DNA from: Buchnera aphidicola (Cinara piceae)
GTDB taxonomy: Bacteria; Pseudomonadota; Gammaproteobacteria; Enterobacterales; Enterobacteriaceae
NCBI RefSeq assembly: GCF_900699035.1
Contig: NZ_LR217739.1
Span: 310,001 to 374,000 of the forward strand
Reading direction: 5' to 3'
Length of the DNA stretch: 64,000 bases
Shown here: positions 9,153-19,344 of the stretch, piece by piece
How positions within the stretch are numbered: position 1 is the first letter of the stretch
How the letters are laid out: the number at the start of each line of letters is the position of its first letter
The notes under the pieces: generated by a model
The model's input: only the letters and a program-made list of their open reading frames with translations
What the model was told of the DNA's origin: nothing
Database searches by the model: none
Made by a program: the position numbers and the translations under genes

Positions 9153-10251
9153 ATGTTTGATCAAATTATTTTACAGAAAAAAATACAAAAAATAAGAAAT
9201 AAAATTACTGTATTAAAGAGGAATCTTTGACTTTTTTAATAAAAAAAAAAAAATTAAATATATTAACAAACAAATAAAAAATTTAATATTACATAAAAAC
9301 TATGAAATAGTATCAGCATTATATAAAAAAAAAAATATATTATCACAAAAAATATATAAAATTCAAAAAATAATTAAAATATTTCAAGAAATAGAATATT
9401 GGATGCACATCTTTAATGAAGAAAAAGACTTATCTATTATACAAGAAATTAATATGCAATATTTAAAAATAAAAAAAAAAATAAAAAAATTAGAAATATA
9501 TACCATGTTTAAAAATAAATATGATAAAAATAATTGTTATATGGATATACAATCAGGATCTGGGGGAGTAGAGTCACAAGACTGGACAAAAATATTGTTA
9601 AAAATGTATTTAAAATACTCATATAGTAAAAATTTTAAAACAAAAATTATTACAGAATCAATAGGAGAGACCGGGGGAATAAAATCTGTTACATTAAAAA
9701 TTAAAGGTAATTTTGCGTTTGGTTGGTTTCGTACTGAAACTGGAATTCATAGATTGGTTCGAAAAAGCCCTTTTGATACAAGCAATAAAAGACATACTTC
9801 ATTTAGTTCAATATTTGTATATCCTGAATTAAAAAAAGATATTTTGATAGATATTAAACCAGAAAATTTAAGAATTGATGTATATAGAGCATCAGGTGCA
9901 GGCGGGCAACATGTAAATCGAACGGAATCAGCTGTACGAATTACTCACATACCTACCGGAATTGTTACTCAATGTCAAAATGATCGATCACAACATAAAA
10001 ATAAAAATACAGCAATAAAACAATTAAAAGCAAAACTATATAATATGGAAATTAAAAAAAAAAATCTAGAAAAAGAAAATATCAATAAAAATAAACTTGA
10101 TATAAGATGGGGCAATCAAATTCGTTCATATATATTAGATGATTCTAGAATCAAAGATATTAGAACAAATATTGAACGAAATGATATATTTAATGTCTTA
10201 AATGGTGATTTAAATCAATTTATTGAAACAAATTTAAAAATGGGATTTTAA
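9153..10251 (+). CDS. prfB: Peptide chain release factor 2 (programmed +1 frameshift)
   Basis: Terminates translation at TAA and TGA. The ATG at 9153 starts a 25-codon frame ending in an in-frame TGA at 9228. The family slippery site CTT TGA C (9225-9231) with an upstream AGAGGA shifts to +1; the frame is then open to 10251. The joined product is 365 residues, the same as E. coli RF2. Motifs: tripeptide anticodon RKSPFD, catalytic GGQ in SGAGGQHVNRTESAVRITH, and QCQNDRSQHKNK. An A13 run (9241-9253) lies just after the shift site, in frame as written. lysS follows 5 bases later, as in E. coli. Translation of the open frame from an internal ATG at 9403 would lack the N-terminal domain and is unlikely. 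Confidence 0.96.
9216..9231 (+). promoter_or_regulatory. prfB autoregulatory frameshift site
   Basis: AAGAGGAATCTTTGAC: an internal Shine-Dalgarno-like AGAGG, three bases (AAT), then CTT and the TGA stop followed by C. Arrangement and spacing match the E. coli RF2 frameshift element. There, low RF2 lets the ribosome slip +1 on CUU, so RF2 controls its own synthesis. The element is intact despite strong A+T drift around it. Confidence 0.93.
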
Positions 10252-10256
10252 AAAAA

Positions 10257-11771
10257 ATGCTTAAAAAAATTAAATTAAAAAAAGAAAAAGTTTCATCAAA
10301 TAAAGAAAATTATATACGAAAAAATAAATTAATTCAATTACGTAAATTAGGTTTTAATTTTCCTAATACATTCAAATGTACAAAAACAATTAAAGAAATA
10401 AATTCTTTATATAAAAATCATACAAAAGACGATTTACAACAACTAAACTATCAAATTAACATAGCAGGCCGTATAACCAACAAAAGAATTTTAGGTAAAG
10501 CTTCTTTTTTTGTAATACAAAATAATAATTATGACATTCAAATATATATAAAAAGTAATATATTTCCAAAAAATTACTATATAGATTATATTATTGAATT
10601 AGATTTGGGAGATATAATTGGAGTTAAAGGAATATTATTTAAAACAAATACATTAGAGTTATCAATTTACTGTAAAAAAATATATTTATTAACTAAAGCA
10701 TTAAGATCTTTACCAGATAAATATTCAGGACTAAAAAACAAAGAAATAAAATATAGAAAAAGATACTTAGATTTAATATCTAATTCTAAAATAACAAAAA
10801 TTTTTCAAAAAAGATCATATATCATTTCTAATATTCGTTCTTTTATGAAAAAAAAAGATTTTTTAGAAGTTGAAACACCAATGATGCATCCAGTTCCGGG
10901 AGGCGCAAATGCAAAACCATTTGTCACTTATCACAACGCATTAAATGAAAAAATGTATTTAAGAATTGCGCCTGAACTATATTTAAAACGACTAATTATT
11001 GGCGGATTTGACAAAATTTTTGAAATAAATAGAAATTTTAGAAATGAAGGACTATCAACTCGACATAATCCTGAATTCACTATGATGGAAATCTATATGT
11101 CTTACAGTCATTATGCTGATATGATGATTCTTTTAGAAAAATTGTGTATATTTTTAATAAAAAAAATGTTTAATTCATTAATTATTAAGTATAATAAATA
11201 TACATTAAATTTCGAAAAACCCATTAAAAAAATGACAATGATTGAATCAATATTAAAATTTAACAAAAATATTCATATATCTGATTTAAAAAATATAAAA
11301 AAAACAAAAAAAATAGCAAAAAAATTTAATTTAAATACTAATTTATGTAATTCTCTTGGAGAATTAATTCATTTAATCTTTGAAAAAACTACAGAAAAAA
11401 AAATTATTTCTCCAACATTTATAACTGAATATCCAATTGAAATTTCTCCATTAGCTAAAACAAACAAAAAAAATAGTAATATTGTCGAAAGATTTGAATT
11501 TTTTATATCAGGTTATGAAATAGCTAATGGTTTTTCTGAATTAAATGATCCTGAAGAACAAAAAGAGCGCTTTAAACTACAAAAATCACAAAAAAAAAAT
11601 ACAAACATATCAAAAAATTTTCATTATGATAAAGAATATATTACAGCATTAGAACATGGACTACCACCTACTTCTGGATTAGGTATAGGAATTGATAGAT
11701 TAATTATGATTTTAACTAATCAAAAAAATATAAGAGATGTTATACTTTTTCCTATTTTAAAAAAGATATAA
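10257..11771 (+). CDS. lysS: Lysyl-tRNA synthetase (class II)
   Basis: Charges tRNA-Lys. It is 504 residues (E. coli LysS 505). It has an N-terminal OB-fold anticodon domain (INIAGRITNKRILGKASFF) and class II motifs: motif 1 around FLEVETPMMHPVPGGANAKPF, motif 2 EINRNFRNEGLSTRHNPEFT with the ATP-binding arginine, and motif 3 GLGIGIDRLIMILT near the C-terminus. It starts 5 bases after prfB and is probably co-transcribed and translationally coupled with it. It ends in TAA. Confidence 0.97.
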   Translation: MLKKIKLKKEKVSSNKENYIRKNKLIQLRKLGFNFPNTFKCTKTIKEINSLYKNHTKDDLQQLNYQINIAGRITNKRILGKASFFVIQNNNYDIQIYIKSNIFPKNYYIDYIIELDLGDIIGVKGILFKTNTLELSIYCKKIYLLTKALRSLPDKYSGLKNKEIKYRKRYLDLISNSKITKIFQKRSYIISNIRSFMKKKDFLEVETPMMHPVPGGANAKPFVTYHNALNEKMYLRIAPELYLKRLIIGGFDKIFEINRNFRNEGLSTRHNPEFTMMEIYMSYSHYADMMILLEKLCIFLIKKMFNSLIIKYNKYTLNFEKPIKKMTMIESILKFNKNIHISDLKNIKKTKKIAKKFNLNTNLCNSLGELIHLIFEKTTEKKIISPTFITEYPIEISPLAKTNKKNSNIVERFEFFISGYEIANGFSELNDPEEQKERFKLQKSQKKNTNISKNFHYDKEYITALEHGLPPTSGLGIGIDRLIMILTNQKNIRDVILFPILKKI

Positions 11772-11871
11772 TATAAATAAAAAAGATAATTTATATTCTG
11801 TAATATAATTTAATAAAAAAAATCAGATACAAAAATACAATCAAAAAATAGATAGGAAATAAAATTGTATA

Positions 11872-11899
11872 TACTAAATATAGCGCTTAATATTTAGTA
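11872..11899. terminator. 10-bp perfect hairpin between lysS and lysA
   Basis: TACTAAATAT (11872-11881) pairs perfectly with ATATTTAGTA (11890-11899) around the loop AGCGCTTA. It lies 100 bases after lysS and 36 before lysA. No clear U-tract follows, so it is a weak terminator at best. It could instead be a leader structure or operator for lysA. Confidence 0.45.
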
Positions 11900-11934
11900 A
11901 TTAACTATATTTAAATAATTCATTATAAAAAAAT

Positions 11935-13200
11935 ATGGAATATAATATGTATTATAAATCAAATTTACACAAAAAAATATTAACAAAAAATAAAATACTT
12001 TACTTGATAAAAAAATATAAAACTCCTATATGGATATATAATGCAGATATTATAATAAAACAAATAAAAAAACTAAAAAAATTTGATATTGTTCGTTTTG
12101 CACAAAAATCTTGTTCAAATATACATATTTTAAAATTAATGAAAAAATATAATATAAAAGTTGATGCAGTTTCATTAGGGGAAATAAAAAGAGCGCTTAT
12201 AGCAGGATTTAAACCTAAAAATAATAATATTGTTTTTACATCTGATATTTTAGAAGATGAAGTCTTAGAAAAAGTTATTAAATATAACATTCCAGTTAAT
12301 GCTGGTTCAATAGACATGTTAAAAAAAATAGGTAAAACATCCCCAAAACATCCTGTTTGGATTAGAATCAATCCAAAATTTGGTGATGGACATCATATTA
12401 AAACAAATACAGGAGGAGAAAATAGCAAACACGGAATTTGGAATCCTAAACAAGCATTATCAATTATTAAAAAATATCATTTAAATCTTATTGGATTACA
12501 TATCCATATTGGTTCAGGAGTAAATGAAAAAAACTTATATAAAGTTTGTAATGCAATGAAAAAATATTCAATTCAATTAAACGAAAAAATACAATTTATA
12601 TCGGCTGGAGGAGGTTTAAATATACCTTATAAACCTGAAGATAAAGAAATTAATATTGATAATTATTTTGAAAAATGGAATGAAACTAAAAAAATAATTT
12701 CTTCTATTTTAAACTGTCCAATCGAATTAGAAATTGAACCAGGCCGTTTTCTTGTAGGACAATCTGGTATATTAGTTGCTCAAGTATATTCAGTAAAAAA
12801 AATGGGAAAAAATACTTTTGTAATTTTAAATGCGGGATTTAATGATTTAATGCGACCTATTTTATATAGTAGTTACCATAAAATATCAGTATTACATATA
12901 AATAAAAAAAATAAAAAAAATTCTCCTACAATTAAATGTATTATTGCTGGGCCATTATGTGAATCAGGAGATATATTTACTTTTAAAAAAAAAGGATTAA
13001 TTTTTTATAGAAATATTCCTAAAGTTTATCCAGGTGATTACATTATAATTCATGATACTGGTGCATATGGTGCATCTATGTCATCTAATTATAATAGTAG
13101 ACCACTAATTCCTGAAATATTATATAAAAAAAATAAATTTAAATTAATTAGAAGAAGACAAAAAATAAAAGAGATGTTGAATTTAGAAACATCAATATAA
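11935..13200 (+). CDS. lysA: Diaminopimelate decarboxylase
   Basis: Last step of lysine synthesis, meso-diaminopimelate to L-lysine, PLP-dependent; part of amino acid supply to the host. It is 421 residues (E. coli 420). Visible: PLP lysine in VRFAQKSCSNIH, VSLGEIKRAL, HIHIGSG, the glycine-rich ISAGGGL phosphate loop, EIEPGRFLV, GPLCESGD with the active-site cysteine, and HDTGAYGASMSSNYNSRP. The ATG at 11935 is used; a second ATG at 11947 is equally possible because the first residues are not conserved. asd, which feeds the same pathway, is also in this window. Confidence 0.96.
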   Translation: MEYNMYYKSNLHKKILTKNKILYLIKKYKTPIWIYNADIIIKQIKKLKKFDIVRFAQKSCSNIHILKLMKKYNIKVDAVSLGEIKRALIAGFKPKNNNIVFTSDILEDEVLEKVIKYNIPVNAGSIDMLKKIGKTSPKHPVWIRINPKFGDGHHIKTNTGGENSKHGIWNPKQALSIIKKYHLNLIGLHIHIGSGVNEKNLYKVCNAMKKYSIQLNEKIQFISAGGGLNIPYKPEDKEINIDNYFEKWNETKKIISSILNCPIELEIEPGRFLVGQSGILVAQVYSVKKMGKNTFVILNAGFNDLMRPILYSSYHKISVLHINKKNKKNSPTIKCIIAGPLCESGDIFTFKKKGLIFYRNIPKVYPGDYIIIHDTGAYGASMSSNYNSRPLIPEILYKKNKFKLIRRRQKIKEMLNLETSI

Positions 13201-13326
13201 CTAATATATCAATAAAAAAATAAATATATATATAATATATACTATAAAATAAATTATTTATTTTCATTTAAACAAAAAAATATATTTTTTAAAAAAAATA
13301 TGTTTAAAAAAATAATAAAATTACTT

Positions 13327-14670
13327 ATGAATACAAATAAAATTAAAAAAAAAATATATATTAAAACATGGGGCTGTCAAATGAATGAGCATGACTCTTC
13401 CATAATAAAAAATATACTACAAAAAGAAAAAAAATATACTGTTACAAATAAACCAGAAATATCTAATATTTTAATTTTAAATACATGTTCAATTAGAGAA
13501 AAAGCTCAAGAAAAATTATTTCATCAATTAGGACGGTGGAAAAAATTAAAACAAAAAAATCCTGATATTATAATAGCCGTAGGTGGATGCGTGGCTACTC
13601 AAGAGGGAAAAAAAATTTATAAAAGAGCTAAATTTATTAATATAATCTTTGGCCCTCAGAGTTTACATAAATTACCTAAATTGTTATATCAATCCTATAA
13701 AAATAAAAATTTAATTATTGATATTAAAGGAAAATCACTAAAAAAATTTGATTATTCACCGCAAAAACAAACAAAAAAATTTACTTCATTTGTTACTATT
13801 ATGGAAGGATGTAATAAATATTGCTCTTTTTGTATTGTACCATATACAAGAGGAAAAGAAGTTAGTAGAGATAATAAAGAAATTATATCAGAAATAAAAA
13901 AGCTTACAACAATCGGCGTAAGAGAAATAATTTTATTAGGACAAAATGTCAATTCATATCATATAAATAATACATTAAATAAAAAAAAATATCGTTTCTC
14001 AGATTTATTATATTCTATATCAGAAATTCCAGAGATACAAAGAATTCGATATATTACTAGTCATCCAAAGGATTTTAGTGATGATATCATTCAAGCATAT
14101 AAATATATACCACAATTAACAAATTTTTTACATTTACCTGTACAAAGTGGTTCAAATAAAATTTTGAGATTAATGAAAAGAGGTTATACTATAGAAGTAT
14201 ATGAAAATATAATAAATAAATTAAAACACATACGCCCTAAAATCAACATTAGTTCTGATTTTATCATTGGATTTCCAGGAGAAACTGAAGACGATTTTGA
14301 AAAAACACTACATTTTATTTCAAAAATTAATTTTGATACAAGTTATAGTTTTATTTATTCTAAAAGACCTGGAACTAGAGCCGCTAAATTAATCGATAAT
14401 ACTTCAATAGAAGAAAAAAAAAATAGACTGTCTATTCTACAAAAAAAAATTAGCCAACAATCTCTCCAGTGGAGAAGAAGAATGTTAGGTACTACTCAAT
14501 CCGTTTTAGTAGAGGGAATAGCAAAAAATAATATTCAAGAATTATATGGTAGAACAGAAAATAATAGAATTATTAATTTCGAAGGTAATCCTAAATTTAT
14601 AGGAAAATTTATAAAATTAAAAGTAATAGATATTAATTACAATACATATCTAAAAGGAGAAGTAACATAA
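13327..14670 (+). CDS. miaB: tRNA-2-methylthio-N6-dimethylallyladenosine synthase
   Basis: Radical-SAM methylthiotransferase that completes ms2i6A at position 37 of tRNAs reading UNN codons. First-cluster cysteines are in KTWGCQMNE, NTCSIREKA and GGCVATQEG; the radical-SAM CxxxCxxC is GCNKYCSFCIVPYTRG; a C-terminal TRAM domain follows (VLVEGIAKNN...GRTENNRII). From ATG 13327 it is 447 residues (E. coli 474). An in-frame ATG at 13300 adds nine residues; neither has a good ribosome-binding site, and the 13327 start better matches the E. coli N-terminus. ybeY follows, as in E. coli, but ybeZ between them is gone. Confidence 0.95.
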   Translation: MNTNKIKKKIYIKTWGCQMNEHDSSIIKNILQKEKKYTVTNKPEISNILILNTCSIREKAQEKLFHQLGRWKKLKQKNPDIIIAVGGCVATQEGKKIYKRAKFINIIFGPQSLHKLPKLLYQSYKNKNLIIDIKGKSLKKFDYSPQKQTKKFTSFVTIMEGCNKYCSFCIVPYTRGKEVSRDNKEIISEIKKLTTIGVREIILLGQNVNSYHINNTLNKKKYRFSDLLYSISEIPEIQRIRYITSHPKDFSDDIIQAYKYIPQLTNFLHLPVQSGSNKILRLMKRGYTIEVYENIINKLKHIRPKINISSDFIIGFPGETEDDFEKTLHFISKINFDTSYSFIYSKRPGTRAAKLIDNTSIEEKKNRLSILQKKISQQSLQWRRRMLGTTQSVLVEGIAKNNIQELYGRTENNRIINFEGNPKFIGKFIKLKVIDINYNTYLKGEVT

Positions 14671-14743
14671 AATAAAAAAAAGTATTTTTATACAATAAAT
14701 ATTATTCTTTATCAATTATAAAATAATTATTAAAAATCATTAT

Positions 14744-15196
14744 ATGAAAATATATATTCAGAAAGCATGTAAAAAAAATATTTTTTTTCCAAAAAAAAAA
14801 TATTTTTTGTTATGGTTAAAAGAAATTTTTAAAAATAAAAAAATAGAAATTACAATTAGATTAGTAAATATAAAAGAAATACAATTTCTTAATAAAAAAT
14901 ATAGAAATAAAAATTTACCAACTAATGTATTATCTTTTCAATCAACTAAACAAATAAATATAAAAAAAAATTTTTTCTTTTATATTGGAGATATTATTCT
15001 ATGTGCCTCATATATTAATAAAGAAGCGGCATGTTTTAAAAAAAATATATTAGAATATTGGGCGCACATGTCTATTCATTCAGCATTACATTTATTAAAT
15101 TATAAACATGATACATATCAAGATAAAAAGAAAATGGAGAACATTGAAAAAAAAATAATGAAAAAATTAGGTTTTCACAACCCATATTATATATAA
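14744..15196 (+). CDS. ybeY: Endoribonuclease YbeY
   Basis: Metal-dependent single-strand RNase in rRNA maturation and 70S quality control. It is 150 residues (E. coli 155). The zinc-binding signature HGxLHLxGYDH appears as HSALHLLNYKH near residue 120, keeping all three histidines. The conserved TNVLSFQ and the GDIILC strand are visible upstream. It lies between miaB and leuS; ybeZ and corC, which flank it in relatives, are absent. It ends in TAA. Confidence 0.94.
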   Translation: MKIYIQKACKKNIFFPKKKYFLLWLKEIFKNKKIEITIRLVNIKEIQFLNKKYRNKNLPTNVLSFQSTKQINIKKNFFFYIGDIILCASYINKEAACFKKNILEYWAHMSIHSALHLLNYKHDTYQDKKKMENIEKKIMKKLGFHNPYYI

Positions 15197-15408
15197 TCAA
15201 AAAAAATGCATATAAAAAAAATACTATATATAGATATAGTAAGTATTAAAAAAATTTAAAATATAAATTTTATATATAAATTATATTTTTAATAAAAATT
15301 AAAAAAGAATTCAATAATTTTATTATCAAGAAATATAAAATATTAAATAAATATAATATGTATATAAAAATTTTTTATTTTTTAAAAAAAATTACTAATA
15401 GGAAAATT

Positions 15409-17988
15409 ATGGAAAATAATGAATATAATCCTAAAAAAATTGAGTCAATGGTTCAAAATTATTGGTATAAGAAAAAAACATTTTCTGTTATAGAAGATAA
15501 AAAAAAAGAAAAATTTTATTGTTTACCTATGATACCATATCCTTCAGGAAAATTACATATGGGTCATGTACGAAATTATACCATTAGTGATGTTATTGCT
15601 CGTTACCAACGAATGTTAGGAAAAAATGTATTACATCCAATCGGATGGGATGCTTTTGGTTTGCCTGCAGAAGAAACTGCAATAAAAAATAAAATTGCAC
15701 CAGATAAATGGACGTTTCATAATATTTCCATAATGAAAAAACAATTACAATCATTAGGATTTAGTTATGATTGGGATAGAGAAATTACAACTTGTAAACC
15801 AGAATACTATCATTGGGAACAATCTTTTTTTATAAAGTTATTTAAAAAAAAATTAGTTTATAAAAAAAAAACTTTAATAAATTGGTGTGAATTTGATAAA
15901 ACAGTATTAGCAAATGAACAAGCTCAAAATGGAGTATGCTGGAGATGTGGGTCAAAAATAAAATTAAAAAAAGTATCACAATGGTTTATTAAAATTACAA
16001 AATATGCAAATATTTTATTAAAAGATTTAAAATTATTAAAAGAATGGCCTAAAGAAGTAATTTCTATGCAGAAAAACTGGATAGGAAAATCAAAAGGTAT
16101 ACAAATAAAATGCAAAATATATAATATAAATTATTTTTTAAAGATATATACTACTAAACCCGAAACTATTATGGGGGTAACATATTTTGCAATATCAATA
16201 CATCATCCATTAATTCATATATTTCTTAAAGATAATATTCAAATTAATAAATTTTTAAAAAGTAATCCAGATATTACAAATACTGAATTTCAAAATAATA
16301 ATAATTTAATTGGAATTAATACAAATTTATTAATATTACATCCTTTAACTCAAGAAAAAATACCCTTATGGATAACTAATTATGTAAAACATGATTATGC
16401 TACTGGAGCAATCATGGCTGTTCCATGTAACTCTAAAATAGATTATTTATTTTCTAAATTAAATAATTTACCTATTAAATTAATATTTTCGGATATTACT
16501 AAAAATAACGAAAAAAATAAAAAAATATCTTTAATTAATAGTTCAAAATTCAATGGACTAACTATATTACAAGCGCGTAAAATTATTTCTAATATTTTAA
16601 TATCAAAAAAAATAGCAAAATTATGTACATATTTTAAAATAAAAGATTGGTGTATTTCTAGACAAAGATATTGGGGAGCACCAATACCTATGGTAATTAA
16701 TAATCAAAATAAAATCATACCTGTTCCAGAAGAAAAATTGCCAGTAATTTTACCTGATTATATACACCAAAATAATAAACAAAAATCATTACTTGCTTAT
16801 AAAAATTGGTTAAAAATTAAAATAGCCGGAGAAAATGTAACTAGAGAAACTGATACTTTTGATACTTTTATGGAGTCTTCATGGTATTATGCAAGATATA
16901 CTAACCCTAAATTCAATAAAGATATTTTAGATTCAAAATCAACAAAATACTGGTTACCAGTAGATCAATATATTGGGGGAATTGAACATGCAGTTATGCA
17001 TTTAATATATTTTCGTTTTTATCATAAATTATTATATGATTTTGGATATGTAAAATCTAGAGAACCGGTAAAAAAATTAATTTGTCAAGGTATAGTAATC
17101 ATAGATTCATTTTATACATATAATAATGACGGAAGTAAAACATGGTTATCACAATCAGATTTAAATATTACTCGTGATATTCACGGTAAAATTATTAAAG
17201 TTTCAAAAAAAAATTGTTTAGATAAAATTATCTATGCAGGTAAAATAAAAATGTCAAAATCAAAAAACAATGGTATAAATCCAGATAAAATTATAAAACA
17301 ATATGGTTCTGATACATTACGTTTGTTTTTGATGTTTGCTGCACCAATAAATACATCACTAGAATGGAATTCTACTAGTATAGTCGGGATGTATAGATTT
17401 TTAAAAAAAATATGGAATTTTACTCATATAATTGATTTTAAAAAAATAATAACAATCACTAAAAAATATGATTATAATCAAAAAAAAATAAAATTTAATT
17501 TAAACAAAACAGTTATTAATGTTACCAACGATATTGATAAAAAAAATTCATATAATACAGCTATCGCACATATAATAAAATTTTTTAATTATATTAAAAA
17601 ATTATATAAAGAAAAAAAAATAAACAAAAAAAATTTACAAATATCTTTAGAAACTATTATAAAAATGTTATATCCTTTTACGCCTCATATTTGTTTTATA
17701 TTATGGAAAAAAATAAAAGGTAAAAAAAACAATATTGATACAGAAAAATGGCCAAAATATAATAATAAATTAATTATGCAGGAGAATTATATTCTTATAA
17801 TTCAAATTAATGGTAAAAAAAGAAATTTTATAAAAATAAAAAATAATTTGTCAAAAAAAGAAATAATTAAATTAATTTTAATTAAAAAGGAAATAAAAAA
17901 ATACTTTCATAATATGGTTATTAAAAAAATAATTTATATACCATATAAAATTATTAACTTTGTATTACTACAAAATAATCTAATATAA
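15409..17988 (+). CDS. leuS: Leucyl-tRNA synthetase
   Basis: Class I synthetase charging tRNA-Leu. It is 859 residues (E. coli 860). HIGH motif PSGKLHMGHVRNY near residue 45; CP1 editing domain with TTKPETIMGVTYF and GAIMAVPC...DY, so hydrolytic editing looks possible; GGIEHAVMHLIYFRF; KMSKSKNNG around residue 620; C-terminal anticodon-binding helices. An in-frame ATG 51 bases upstream exists, but ATG 15409 is preceded by AATAGGA, and MENNEYNPKKIESMVQ aligns with the E. coli start. holA follows after 29 bases; lptE, which lies between them in E. coli, is absent. Confidence 0.96.
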   Translation: MENNEYNPKKIESMVQNYWYKKKTFSVIEDKKKEKFYCLPMIPYPSGKLHMGHVRNYTISDVIARYQRMLGKNVLHPIGWDAFGLPAEETAIKNKIAPDKWTFHNISIMKKQLQSLGFSYDWDREITTCKPEYYHWEQSFFIKLFKKKLVYKKKTLINWCEFDKTVLANEQAQNGVCWRCGSKIKLKKVSQWFIKITKYANILLKDLKLLKEWPKEVISMQKNWIGKSKGIQIKCKIYNINYFLKIYTTKPETIMGVTYFAISIHHPLIHIFLKDNIQINKFLKSNPDITNTEFQNNNNLIGINTNLLILHPLTQEKIPLWITNYVKHDYATGAIMAVPCNSKIDYLFSKLNNLPIKLIFSDITKNNEKNKKISLINSSKFNGLTILQARKIISNILISKKIAKLCTYFKIKDWCISRQRYWGAPIPMVINNQNKIIPVPEEKLPVILPDYIHQNNKQKSLLAYKNWLKIKIAGENVTRETDTFDTFMESSWYYARYTNPKFNKDILDSKSTKYWLPVDQYIGGIEHAVMHLIYFRFYHKLLYDFGYVKSREPVKKLICQGIVIIDSFYTYNNDGSKTWLSQSDLNITRDIHGKIIKVSKKNCLDKIIYAGKIKMSKSKNNGINPDKIIKQYGSDTLRLFLMFAAPINTSLEWNSTSIVGMYRFLKKIWNFTHIIDFKKIITITKKYDYNQKKIKFNLNKTVINVTNDIDKKNSYNTAIAHIIKFFNYIKKLYKEKKINKKNLQISLETIIKMLYPFTPHICFILWKKIKGKKNNIDTEKWPKYNNKLIMQENYILIIQINGKKRNFIKIKNNLSKKEIIKLILIKKEIKKYFHNMVIKKIIYIPYKIINFVLLQNNLI

Positions 17989-18017
17989 TTCAATTGTTTT
18001 ATAAAAAAAGATAATTT

Positions 18018-19004
18018 ATGTTCATAGATACTATAAATTTAAAAAATTATATAAAGAAAAAAAAAATATTTACATATATTATTTTAGAATCTGAATATAT
18101 TTTCATACAAGCAAATAAAAATATTATTTTAAATCATATAAAAAAAAAAAAATATATCTTCAAACAAGAATTAATAATTCATCACAATAATGATTGGAAT
18201 AATATTTTTGAAATATTTAAAAAAAAAGATTTATTTAATAAAAAAAAAATATTTAGCATAACAATTTATGATTATTTTATGTCCTTAAATTTACAAAAAA
18301 AAATGAAAAAAATAGAAACTTATTCTCTAGATAAAACTATAAAAATTTTTTATTTTCCAAATTTATATTATAATTTTTTATGTAAAAAATTTTTTTATAG
18401 TTATTTAAAAAATACAGGTGTCATAATAAATAATTCATCATCATATATAAATAACATCAAATACTGGATTCATAGTACAATAAAAAATTGTAACTGTACT
18501 ATGACTTCAGAAGCAAAAAATTTTTTTTTAAAAAAAATCTATATAAATATAAAATATTTTACAAATTTATTAGAAAATATAATTTTATTATATCCTAATA
18601 CTCTTATTACAAAAAAAATGATATATAAATATTATAAAAAAAATAAAATATTAAACTATCACGATTGGATCCAATCAATTATTTATAAAAAAAAAGAAAA
18701 ATCAATTAAAATATTAAAATTACTAAAAAAACAAAAATATAATTATGTCATATTAATAAATGCATATAAAAAATTAATATATATGATTTTATATAATAAA
18801 AAAAAAGAATATATAGAAAATAAATTTATTAATTATAAAATAAATATAAATACATTTTTATTAAATTGTTTAATAAAAAATAATTCTATAAATATAATTA
18901 AATTAATATTAAAATTACTTAAAAAAATAGAAATATGTATTCAAAAAAATCAAAAAAAAAATATTTGGATGCATCTTAAAACACTATCAATTATTTTTAA
19001 TTAA
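18018..19004 (+). CDS. holA: DNA polymerase III delta subunit
   Basis: Clamp-loader wrench subunit that opens the beta clamp. It is 328 residues (E. coli 343). Similarity is low, but the N-terminal AAA-like region is recognisable (YIILESEYIFIQ, NDWNNIFEIFKKKDLF, then KIFSITIYDYF), as is the later LLENIILLYPN helix. Position right after leuS matches E. coli. It is very rich in lysine and isoleucine and contains an A13 run (18140-18152) in frame as written, a possible slippage spot. With dnaX it is the only clamp-loader gene in the window. Confidence 0.88.
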   Translation: MFIDTINLKNYIKKKKIFTYIILESEYIFIQANKNIILNHIKKKKYIFKQELIIHHNNDWNNIFEIFKKKDLFNKKKIFSITIYDYFMSLNLQKKMKKIETYSLDKTIKIFYFPNLYYNFLCKKFFYSYLKNTGVIINNSSSYINNIKYWIHSTIKNCNCTMTSEAKNFFLKKIYINIKYFTNLLENIILLYPNTLITKKMIYKYYKKNKILNYHDWIQSIIYKKKEKSIKILKLLKKQKYNYVILINAYKKLIYMILYNKKKEYIENKFINYKININTFLLNCLIKNNSINIIKLILKLLKKIEICIQKNQKKNIWMHLKTLSIIFN

Positions 19005-19072
19005 AAAAATAAATTTAAAAAATAATTTAAAATAATATTTTTAATACAATATTTATATAAGAGAAAAATATC

Positions 19073-19309
19073 ATGATATATATATTAAATTTATCAGGAT
19101 TAAGGTGTCCGAATGTAATAATAACATTAAGAAATAAAGTCAGAAAAACAAAAAAAGAAGAAAAAATTTTAGTATTAACAAATGATAAATTTAGTAATAA
19201 AGATATTATATTATTTTGTCGATTTATGAAACATAAATTATTATCACATTCACTCAAATATATTCCTTATAAATATCTTATAAAAATTGGAAAAAAAAAA
19301 AAATATTAA
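19073..19309 (+). CDS. tusA: Sulfur carrier protein TusA
   Basis: Accepts sulfur from the cysteine desulfurase IscS and passes it to TusBCD, TusE and MnmA for s2U34 of tRNAs. It is 78 residues (E. coli 81). The signature SGLRCPN holds the active cysteine near residue 13; the RDIPGFC-like segment reads NKDIILFCRFM, and KYLIKIG at the end matches YRYLIRKG. It has an A13 run at 19291-19303 two codons from the end. tusE also lies in this window, so the relay is kept. Confidence 0.93.
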   Translation: MIYILNLSGLRCPNVIITLRNKVRKTKKEEKILVLTNDKFSNKDIILFCRFMKHKLLSHSLKYIPYKYLIKIGKKKKY

Positions 19310-19344
19310 ACATTAATTTATAAAAAAATTCAATTAAATATTTA

